A stretch of 5,118 bases of DNA from Nocardioides sp. (GTDB taxonomy: Bacteria; Actinomycetota; Actinomycetes; Propionibacteriales; Nocardioidaceae), in assembly GCA_030452025.1 (NCBI GenBank), contig JAKDNC010000298.1, positions 1 to 5,118 on the forward strand, given 5' to 3'. The translations under genes were made by a program, and so were the position numbers. Shown one piece after another: positions 1 through 4,872 of the stretch (within the stretch, counting starts at the first letter, position 1; every line of letters starts with the position of its first letter). Below the pieces are notes generated by a model. That model ran no database searches. It worked only from the letters and a program-made list of their open reading frames with translations, and had not been told where the DNA came from.

Positions 1-146
1 CCTTCGACGGCAAGGCAATCGTGATCACCGTGACGGGCCACGGCCTCAAGCACACGGCCACCGCACTCGAGGGCTTCGGCGAACTCGTGGACAACGTGAT
101 CGACCCGGACGTCGAATCGGCGGCCGCGGCCGCCGGGCTCGCCTGA
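1..146 (+). CDS. thrC: Threonine synthase, C-terminal end (partial)
   Basis: This is the last 47 codons of a gene that begins before the window; the reading frame starts at base 3 and stops at TGA 144-146. Threonine synthase is a pyridoxal-phosphate enzyme that converts O-phospho-L-homoserine into L-threonine. The visible peptide contains a beta strand followed by the run VTVTGHGLK-like (ITVTGHGLKHTATAL), which corresponds to the conserved VxxxTGNGLKD stretch near the end of actinobacterial ThrC proteins, then an acidic and Ala-rich tail ending AAAGLA. The stop codon shares its final A with the thrB ATG (TGATG), so the two genes are almost certainly co-transcribed and translationally coupled. 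The catalytic lysine and PLP-binding region lie outside the window. The identification rests on the short tail motif plus the adjacent thrB, and is strong in combination. Confidence 0.9.
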   Translation, partial: FDGKAIVITVTGHGLKHTATALEGFGELVDNVIDPDVESAAAAAGLA

Positions 147-1081
147 TGCCGCACCGCTTCGTCGAGGGTCCGGTCCGGGTCAGCGTCCCGGCCACGTCGG
201 CAAACCTTGGACCGGGGTTCGATGCCCTCGGCCTGGCGGTCTCACTGCGCGACGAGCTCGAGGCAGAGGTGATCGGGAACGGGCTTCATGTCGAGGTGTG
301 CGGAGCCGGTGCCAGCGACGTACCTCGTGACGAGTCGCACCTCGTGGTGCGCTCGATGCAGCGGGTCTTCGAGACCCTGCGGGTGGATCCGCCGGGACTC
401 AGTTTGCGGTGCGAGAACCGGATCCCGCACTGTCGGGGTCTGGGGTCATCTTCGGCGGCCATCGTCGGGGGACTGTTCCTGGCACGCGAGCTCGTGACGG
501 GTGGACGGTTGCTGCTCGACGACGACGCGCTCCTGCAGCTGGCCGCCGACATGGAGGGCCATCCCGACAACGTGGCCCCGGCGCTGTACGGCGGGTTCGT
601 GATCGCCGGCCGCGAGGGCGACGACTTCTACGCGGTCCCTTCGGCGGTGGATCCTCGGATCTCCGCGGTCGTGTTCATCCCCGCCGCACCGGTCTCGACC
701 GAGTTGGCCAGGGAGCTGCTGCCGGTCCAGGTGACGCACTGCGATGCTGCCGCGAACGCGGGTCGCGCCGCACTGCTCGTGGCGGCGCTGGCCAGTCGTC
801 CGGAGCACCTCCACGTTGCCACCCGCGACTTCCTCCACCAGGAACAGCGCGCTGCGGCGATGCCGGAGACGCTTGACCTGGTGCGGACGCTGCGGTCCGA
901 GGGACACCCCGCGATCGTGTCCGGAGCGGGGCCGACCGTCCTCGTGTTCACCGATGCTCCGGTGGCGCCGCTGCCCGGTTGGGCGGCTGTCGGCGCTGGG
1001 GATCTGGTGTCCCGGTGCCCGGAAGGATGGACGGCGCTACACGTCCAGATCGAGCAGGACGGCGTACGCGTCGAGACCTGA
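146..1081 (+). CDS. thrB: Homoserine kinase (GHMP kinase family)
   Basis: This 311-residue cytoplasmic enzyme phosphorylates L-homoserine with ATP to give O-phospho-L-homoserine, the substrate of the ThrC encoded just upstream. GHMP-kinase hallmarks are present in order: motif 1 PATSANLGPGFDALGLA at residues 15-31, the ATP-binding loop PHCRGLGSSSA at 94-104, EGHPDN at 137-142 (the homoserine kinase signature), and the C-terminal glycine motif VSGAGPTVLVF at 258-268. The length is normal for the family (about 300). The ATG at 146 overlaps the thrC stop (TGATG); there is no convincing Shine-Dalgarno before it, which fits re-initiation by ribosomes finishing thrC. No truncation or frameshift is visible. 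A non-coding gap of 260 bases follows before rho, so thrB is probably the last gene of the threonine operon, although no intrinsic terminator is obvious after it and read-through into rho is possible. Confidence 0.97.
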   Translation: MPHRFVEGPVRVSVPATSANLGPGFDALGLAVSLRDELEAEVIGNGLHVEVCGAGASDVPRDESHLVVRSMQRVFETLRVDPPGLSLRCENRIPHCRGLGSSSAAIVGGLFLARELVTGGRLLLDDDALLQLAADMEGHPDNVAPALYGGFVIAGREGDDFYAVPSAVDPRISAVVFIPAAPVSTELARELLPVQVTHCDAAANAGRAALLVAALASRPEHLHVATRDFLHQEQRAAAMPETLDLVRTLRSEGHPAIVSGAGPTVLVFTDAPVAPLPGWAAVGAGDLVSRCPEGWTALHVQIEQDGVRVET

Positions 1082-1134
1082 ACGGGCCATGGTCCTGGGA
1101 GCGTGTCGTCCGCTGCGGCAACCGATCTGCCGGA

Positions 1135-1143
1135 TGCTAGGCT
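1135..1143 (+). promoter_or_regulatory. Candidate extended -10 promoter for rho
   Basis: TGCTAGGCT fits an extended -10 element (TG, one base, then TANNNT) for the housekeeping sigma factor. A poor -35 (TGCGGC at 1114-1119, 18-base spacer) is the best available upstream, which is common where an extended -10 is used. It would start transcription near 1150 and give rho a 5' leader of about 190 bases. The assignment is by motif only; rho may also be reached by transcripts from the thr operon. Confidence 0.45.
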
Positions 1144-1176
1144 GCTCCCGCGCCCAGATCATTCGGCGCTCGCACC

Positions 1177-1194
1177 AGTCGAAGGACTTCGACT
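1177..1194 (+). repeat. Near-palindrome 1 in the rho leader
   Basis: AGTCGAAGGACTTCGACT has perfect 8-base arms around a two-base centre (GA). As RNA it could fold into a short hairpin with a four-base loop; as DNA it could be a dimeric operator. It abuts a second near-palindrome (1194-1209), and both share the core CGAA-N4-TTCG, at 1180-1191 and 1196-1207, exactly 16 bases apart. The function is unknown. Confidence 0.6.
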
Positions 1195-1209
1195 CCGAAC
1201 CAGTTCGGA
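1194..1209 (+). repeat. Near-palindrome 2 in the rho leader
   Basis: TCCGAACCAGTTCGGA has perfect 7-base arms around CA. Its 5' arm (CGAACC, 1196-1201) can alternatively pair with GGTTCG at 1238-1243, and its CCGAA (1195-1199) with TTCGG at 1162-1166, so mutually exclusive RNA folds are possible. There is no T-run after it, so it does not look like a classical intrinsic terminator. Confidence 0.6.
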
Positions 1210-1322
1210 TCCGGTGCACCCTCCTCGCCATTCCTCCGGTTCGTTGGCCGCTCAGTGCTGCGACCGGAACAGCGAGACACACATCAAAGGAGCCGGGGGC
1301 AATCGAGCCGACTCGGCACAGA

Positions 1323-1344
1323 TACGTGGGAAGGACCTCACGTG
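1323..1344 (+). promoter_or_regulatory. Rho ribosome-binding site inside a start-codon hairpin
   Basis: The Shine-Dalgarno GGGAAGGA (1328-1335) lies six bases before the GTG start at 1342 and fixes that start. The flanks pair: bases 1323-1330 (TACGTGGG) with 1337-1344 (CTCACGTG), eight pairs including two G-U wobbles, leaving loop AAGGAC (1331-1336). The fold therefore shows the Shine-Dalgarno core in the loop and holds the GTG in the 3' stem. The pairing is seen directly; a control role is inference. Confidence 0.55.
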
Positions 1345-3336
1345 AGTGAAACGACCGAATCCACCAGCCCCGCTGCTGCTGCGAGCAGCGGCAAGAAGCG
1401 CGGTGGGCTCAACTCGATGCTGATCGCCGATCTGAAGGCCATGGCTGGCGCGATGGGTGTCCCCGGAGCGAGCGGCATGAAGAAGGCCCAGCTCGTCGAG
1501 GCGATCAAGGCAGCCCAGTTGGGCAGCCCTCCGGGCGGTCAGTCTGGTCCCCAGGCGGGCAGCCAGGCGGGCAAGGGGGGAGAGCCGACCGGCGCGCGTC
1601 CCGAGCAGAGCCCGGGGAAGAAGGCGGGTCCGCCCCCTGTCCAGAAGGCCGCACGGGACACCAGCAAGAAGGTCGCCGCGTCTGCCGGGTCCGAGTCGGA
1701 CAGTGCCCAAGCCAAGCGCGAGGACAACTCACCCCGCGAGAGCGAGAGCCGTCGCGACAGCGGTGGTCGGACTGGCCAGGACCAAGGCAGCCGGGACCAG
1801 GGCAACCAGGAGCAGGGCAACCAGGGGAAGGGAGGCGAGGAGCAGGGCAGCCGCGACAGCAGCCAGGGCAAGGCGGGCGAGGGCGCGGACCGGGCCTCCG
1901 AAAAACAAGACGACGACCACCAGGGCGGAAACCGCGGCAGCCGGAATCGTGGTGACCGGAACCAGAACGATGGCGGCGGCCGTGGTGACCGGAACCAGAA
2001 CGATGGCGGCGGCCGTGGTGACCGGAACCAGTCGGGCCAGAACCAGTCGGGCCAGAATCAATCGGGCCAGAACCAGTCGGGCCAGAACGATGAACAAGGC
2101 GGTCGCAGCCGCCGTCGGCGCGGGCGGGACCGCAACGACCGAGGTGCTCGCACGAACCGGAGCGAGCCCGACACCACGATCCTCGACGACGACGTCCTGG
2201 TGCCCGCGGCTGGCATCCTCGACGTCCTCGACAACTATGCGTTCGTCCGCACCAGCGGATACCTGCCGGGCAGCGACGATTGCTACGTCTCGCTGTCGAT
2301 GGTGCGCAAGTTCGGACTGCGTCGAGGCGACGCGATCGTCGGTCAGGTGCGTCAGCCCCGTGAGGGCGAGCGCAAGGAGAAGTTCAACCCGATGGTCCGC
2401 ATCGACTCCGTCAACGGAGCCGACCCCGAGACCGCGAAGAGCCGGGTCGACTTCCCGAAGCTGACCCCGCTCTACCCCACCGAGCGGCTGCGCCTCGAGA
2501 CCGAGCCGGCCAACCTGATCGGTCGCGTCATCGACATCGCCGCGCCGATCGGCAAGGGCCAGCGTGGCCTGATCGTCTCGCCCGCCAAGGCCGGCAAGAC
2601 GATGATCATGCAGTCGATCGCCAACTCGATCACCACGAACAACCCCGAGTGTCACCTGATGGTGGTCCTGGTCGACGAGCGTCCCGAAGAGGTCACCGAC
2701 TTCGAGCGCTCGGTCAAGGGCGAGGTCATCTCCTCGACGTTCGACCGGCCCGCCAGTGACCACACGACGGTCGCCGAGCTGGCCATCGAGCGAGCCAAAC
2801 GACTGGTCGAGCTCGGCCACGACGTCGTCGTACTCCTGGACGGGATCACTCGTCTGGGGCGTGCCTACAACCTGGCTGCCCCGGCCAGCGGCCGGATCCT
2901 CTCCGGTGGCGTCGACTCCGCGGCGCTCTACCCGCCGAAGCGTTTCTTCGGAGCCGCACGCAACATCGAGGACGGCGGATCGCTGACGATCCTCGCCACC
3001 GCCCTCATCGAGAGCGGGTCGAAGATGGACGAGGTGATCTTCGAGGAGTTCAAGGGCACGGGCAACATGGAGATCCGCCTGCGCCGCGACTTCGCGGACA
3101 AGCGGATCTTTCCGGCCATCGACGCAGTCCAGTCCGGGACCCGGCGTGAAGAGCTGCTGATGAGCAAGGAAGAGCTGGCCATCGTCTGGAAGCTCCGCCG
3201 GGTCCTCTCCGGGCTTGACGGGCAGCAGGCACTCGAGCTCCTGCTTGAGCGGCTGAAGAAGTCGCACAGCAACATCGAGTTCCTGATGCAGGTCCAGAAG
3301 AGCACGCCCAGCCCGAACGGCAAGTCCGAGGACTGA
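1342..3336 (+). CDS. rho: Transcription termination factor Rho
   Basis: This 664-residue protein forms the hexameric ATP-dependent RNA translocase that ends transcription at untranslated RNA. The start is the GTG at 1342, with Shine-Dalgarno GGGAAGGA six bases upstream; an in-frame ATG at 1255 would add 29 non-conserved residues and is rejected. Domains: Rho_N helical domain about 18-58; a disordered S/G/Q/N/D/R-rich segment about 60-275; cold-shock-like RNA-binding domain about 287-356, with YAFVR at 299-303; then the RecA-type motor. Motor motifs: Walker A SPAKAGKT 413-420 (K419), catalytic Glu E446 in VDERPEE, Walker B VVLLDG ending at D500, Q-loop LSGGVDSAAL 520-529, R-loop EEFKGTGNME from 568 (K571), and arginine finger R601 in SGTRREEL. 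All key residues are intact. E. coli Rho has about 419 residues; the excess is the insertion, as in other actinobacteria. A strong hairpin follows the stop. Confidence 0.98.
   Translation: MSETTESTSPAAAASSGKKRGGLNSMLIADLKAMAGAMGVPGASGMKKAQLVEAIKAAQLGSPPGGQSGPQAGSQAGKGGEPTGARPEQSPGKKAGPPPVQKAARDTSKKVAASAGSESDSAQAKREDNSPRESESRRDSGGRTGQDQGSRDQGNQEQGNQGKGGEEQGSRDSSQGKAGEGADRASEKQDDDHQGGNRGSRNRGDRNQNDGGGRGDRNQNDGGGRGDRNQSGQNQSGQNQSGQNQSGQNDEQGGRSRRRRGRDRNDRGARTNRSEPDTTILDDDVLVPAAGILDVLDNYAFVRTSGYLPGSDDCYVSLSMVRKFGLRRGDAIVGQVRQPREGERKEKFNPMVRIDSVNGADPETAKSRVDFPKLTPLYPTERLRLETEPANLIGRVIDIAAPIGKGQRGLIVSPAKAGKTMIMQSIANSITTNNPECHLMVVLVDERPEEVTDFERSVKGEVISSTFDRPASDHTTVAELAIERAKRLVELGHDVVVLLDGITRLGRAYNLAAPASGRILSGGVDSAALYPPKRFFGAARNIEDGGSLTILATALIESGSKMDEVIFEEFKGTGNMEIRLRRDFADKRIFPAIDAVQSGTRREELLMSKEELAIVWKLRRVLSGLDGQQALELLLERLKKSHSNIEFLMQVQKSTPSPNGKSED
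1948..2031 (+). repeat. 33-base tandem repeat within rho (about 2.5 copies)
   Basis: Two identical 33-base units (1948-1980 and 1981-2013) and an 18-base partial third (2014-2031) encode RGDRNQNDGGG, RGDRNQNDGGG and RGDRNQ. Identity at the DNA level, including silent positions, points to a recent duplication or gene conversion. The unit is a multiple of three, so copy-number change keeps the frame. Confidence 0.95.
2026..2085 (+). repeat. 15-base tandem repeat within rho (4 copies)
   Basis: The unit AACCAGTCGGGCCAG occurs at 2026-2040, 2041-2055, 2056-2070 (two substitutions, both silent) and 2071-2085, encoding NQSGQ four times. It overlaps the end of the 33-base repeat by six bases. This is the most Asn/Gln-rich part of the Rho insertion, and the unit length preserves the reading frame. 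Confidence 0.95.
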
Positions 3337-3363
3337 ACGCTCCACCACGGACTGCCCAGCTGC

Positions 3364-3409
3364 CGAGCCGGCGCGCACACTGACCTCACCGTCAGTCCGC
3401 GCCGGCTCG
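3364..3409 (+). terminator. Strong hairpin after rho, probable terminator
   Basis: Twelve perfect base pairs form between CGAGCCGGCGCG (3364-3375) and CGCGCCGGCTCG (3398-3409). Inside, ACTGAC (3379-3384) pairs with GTCAGT (3391-3396) around loop CTCACC, with a small 3x1 internal loop between the two helices. It lies 27 bases after the rho stop. There is no T-run after the stem, a frequent situation in high-GC actinobacteria, so it could end transcription without a U-tail or mainly protect the rho 3' end. Confidence 0.8.
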
Positions 3410-3474
3410 ACCTGTGGGGCCCGGAATCGGTCGGGCCGCGGAATAGATCGGCATCGTGGAGCATTGGGCCTGTC

Positions 3475-4740
3475 GTGACCACCAGTGCCCCCGCGTCCGT
3501 CGCGACAGCCGCGAACGCTCGCGCGACCCCGGAGCCGCCGACGGGGCGCCGATACCTCCAGTTCGTGGTGGTCCTCGGAGCGTTGATCTCCCTGGGCCCG
3601 TTGAGCATCGACATGTATCTCCCGGCCCTGCCGGACCTGCGCGACGAGCTCTCTGCCAGCGAATCGGCGACCCAGCTGACCCTGACCGGGATGCTCTTGG
3701 GCCTTGCGGTCGGTCAGCTCATCATCGGTCCGCTCTCGGACGCGTTCGGGCGTCGCCGCCCGCTTCTGGTCGGCCTCTCGGTCCATGCGCTCGCCTCGGT
3801 GCTGTGCGCCATGGCTCCCAGCGTCGAGATGCTGGCCGGGGTGCGATTGGTCCAGGGCTTCGCAGGAGCCGCCGTGACGGTGACCGCGATGGCGATGGTG
3901 CGCGATCAGTTCGAAGGCATCGCTGTCGCCCGGCTGATATCGCGACTGATGCTCGTCATCGGGCTTGCCCCGATGCTCGCTCCGAGCCTGGGCAGCGTGG
4001 TCCTGCAGTGGTCGTCGTGGCGGGGCATCTTCGCGGTTCTCGCCGCAGCGGCCGTCCTGCTGGTCGGGCTGGCCTTCGTGGGACTGCGCGAGACACTTCC
4101 TGTCGAGCGCCGTCAGCCGGCCCGGATCCGCAGCAGCCTACGCACCTACCGGTCGCTGCTCTCCGATGGCACCTTCGTTGCGCTCGCTCTCATCGGCGGC
4201 CTGATGATGGGAGCGATGTTCACCTACATCTCCGGCGCCTCGTTCGTCCTCCAGGACGGGTTCGGGCTCAGCGCGACCCAGTTCGCCGTCGTGTTCGGGG
4301 TCAACGCACTCGCCCTCGTGATCGCCTCCCAGGTCAACCCAATCCTGCTCGGCAGATTCCGGATCACCTCGGTGATGACCAGCGCCGCATCGGTCGCGCT
4401 GCTGGCGGCCCTGGCCCTCGTGTTCGCCGGAGTCACCGGCATCGGGGGACTGGCGGGCGTGCTGGTCCCGTTGACCGTGATCCTGGCCTGCGCCGGCCTG
4501 AACAACCCCAACGTCCCCGCGCTGGCGCTGAACCGTCACGGGGAGGCGGCGGGTGCCGCGGCCGCCGTACTCGGCTGCATGCAGTTCGGCGTCGGTGGAC
4601 TCGTCTCGCCGCTCGTGGGCGCCTTCGGCAGCGAGACCGCCGCTCCGATGGGGGCGGTGATGGCCACGGTCGTCGGCCTTGCGCTGGCGCTGCTCGTGCT
4701 GGTGGTACGCCGCGATGAGCAGGTCCGTGCCTTCGCCTGA
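3475..4740 (+). CDS. MFS multidrug exporter, Bcr/CflA family
   Basis: This 421-residue membrane protein is predicted to expel drugs or other small molecules by proton antiport (DHA1, Bcr/CflA group); the substrate cannot be told. The family signature SIDMYLPALPDL is at residues 44-55 in the first membrane segment. MFS motif A GPLSDAFGRRRP follows at 85-96 between segments 2 and 3, VRLVQGFAGAA at 123-133 carries the segment 4 arginine (R124), and GLAPMLAPSLGSVVLQWSSW at 163-182 is the motif C region, followed by the conserved WRGIF. The C-terminal half has GLNNPNVPALALNRHGEAAG at 341-360, as in Bcr. Hydrophobicity fits 12 membrane segments with cytoplasmic ends, and length is typical. The chosen start is GTG 3475; the only upstream purine run, GGAG 3458-3461, is 13 bases away, so initiation may be weak. 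It lies after the rho terminator and before rpmE, a place usually without a transporter, suggesting a lineage-specific insertion. Base composition matches the neighbours. Confidence 0.93.
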   Translation: MTTSAPASVATAANARATPEPPTGRRYLQFVVVLGALISLGPLSIDMYLPALPDLRDELSASESATQLTLTGMLLGLAVGQLIIGPLSDAFGRRRPLLVGLSVHALASVLCAMAPSVEMLAGVRLVQGFAGAAVTVTAMAMVRDQFEGIAVARLISRLMLVIGLAPMLAPSLGSVVLQWSSWRGIFAVLAAAAVLLVGLAFVGLRETLPVERRQPARIRSSLRTYRSLLSDGTFVALALIGGLMMGAMFTYISGASFVLQDGFGLSATQFAVVFGVNALALVIASQVNPILLGRFRITSVMTSAASVALLAALALVFAGVTGIGGLAGVLVPLTVILACAGLNNPNVPALALNRHGEAAGAAAAVLGCMQFGVGGLVSPLVGAFGSETAAPMGAVMATVVGLALALLVLVVRRDEQVRAFA

Positions 4741-4755
4741 GGGCCCGGCCAGTGT

Positions 4756-4782
4756 GGGAATGTTTCGATTCGCCCAATGGTT
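4756..4782 (+). promoter_or_regulatory. SigR/SigH-type (disulphide stress) promoter for rpmE
   Basis: GGGAAT at 4756-4761 is followed by exactly 18 bases and then GTT at 4780-4782. This equals the sigma-R consensus of Streptomyces (GGGAAT-N18-GTT), close to that of mycobacterial SigH. Transcription would begin near 4789, giving rpmE a leader of about 84 bases. rpmE is an established member of the Streptomyces sigma-R regulon, and its product carries four zinc-binding cysteines, so position and target agree. The motif begins only 16 bases after the transporter stop. Confidence 0.75.
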
Positions 4783-4820
4783 GGAAACGGTGGCACACTT
4801 GTGCGCTGGTTCCGGTTCAC

Positions 4821-4840
4821 GCGGCTCCACTCAGGAGCGC
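4821..4840 (+). other. Small hairpin in the rpmE 5' leader
   Basis: GCTCC (4824-4828) pairs with GGAGC (4834-4838) around ACTCA. Two further G-C pairs (4821-4822 with 4839-4840) stack across a one-base bulge at 4823. It lies 22 bases before the ribosome-binding site and holds a decoy GGAG in its 3' arm. Some bacteria control bL31 synthesis through the rpmE leader; a role here is not shown. Confidence 0.4.
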
Positions 4841-4872
4841 GACCCGGCGACTGCAAACCCATAGGAGAGATC

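Larger units (their letters stand above)
1082..1341 (+). promoter_or_regulatory. Intergenic region and 5' leader of rho
   Basis: This 260-base gap between thrB and rho holds no gene I can support. It contains the extended -10 candidate at 1135-1143, the two near-palindromes at 1177-1209, a bulged stem (CCGGT at 1236-1240 with ACCGG at 1263-1267, continued by CG with CG), an orphan AAAGGAG at 1286-1292 with no start codon at normal distance, and a hairpin over the rho ribosome-binding site (1323-1344). An open frame beginning with GTG at 1103 or 1214 ends at TGA 1343-1345, overlapping the rho start; its base usage does not look coding. Long structured leaders before rho are known in other bacteria, where Rho limits its own synthesis; whether that holds here is inferred. 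Confidence 0.5.
1519..2166 (+). other. Coding segment for the disordered insertion of Rho
   Basis: Codons for Rho residues about 89-304 of the long frame (60-275 from the GTG) encode a low-complexity stretch. It begins Pro/Gly/Gln/Lys-rich, becomes Gln/Gly/Asp/Glu-rich with imperfect DQGN and EQGN repeats, then Arg/Gly/Asp/Asn-rich, and ends in a basic cluster (GRSRRRRGRDRNDRG) just before the RNA-binding domain. Insertions at this place are a known actinobacterial Rho feature thought to add RNA contacts and allow termination on structured, GC-rich RNA. The tandem repeats within it suggest recent length change. Confidence 0.85.

Noticed and set aside
1085..1096. GGGCCATGGTCC after the thrB stop as a terminator
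   Set aside because: It is a loopless palindrome around CCATGG with one wobble and no T-run, so it cannot form a useful terminator hairpin.
1196..1207. LexA (SOS) box at CGAAC..GTTCG
   Set aside because: Actinobacterial SOS boxes have CGAAC-N4-GTTCG; here the spacer between the pentamers is only two bases.
1255..1341. Longer rho start at ATG 1255
   Set aside because: The extra 29 residues are not Rho-like, no Shine-Dalgarno fits, and GTG 1342 has GGGAAGGA at ideal spacing.
744..1349. A 201-codon + frame across the thrB end and the rho leader
   Set aside because: It overlaps thrB in another frame, is Arg/Cys/Ser-rich as expected of shifted GC-rich code, and has no recognisable domain.
1729..3786. 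A 685-codon open frame on the - strand opposite rho
   Set aside because: It is a by-product of high-GC codon use in rho: it spans the rho motor domain antisense, runs past the rho terminator into the transporter gene, has no family motif and reads as low-complexity Val/Leu/Arg/Ala.
3456..4718. A 420-codon + frame overlapping the transporter
   Set aside because: It is a shifted frame of the transporter gene, rich in Arg/Gly/Pro with no membrane segments; the 3475 frame has clear Bcr/CflA motifs.
4793..4804. Short palindrome GCACACTTGTGC just after the predicted rpmE start
   Set aside because: Five-base arms are too short to separate from chance here, and it matches no operator that I can name.
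4777..4872. N-terminal extension of L31 from ATG 4777
   Set aside because: bL31 begins at the conserved QKDIHPEY; the GTG at 4873 has AGGAG five bases upstream, and 4777 lies inside the promoter motif.
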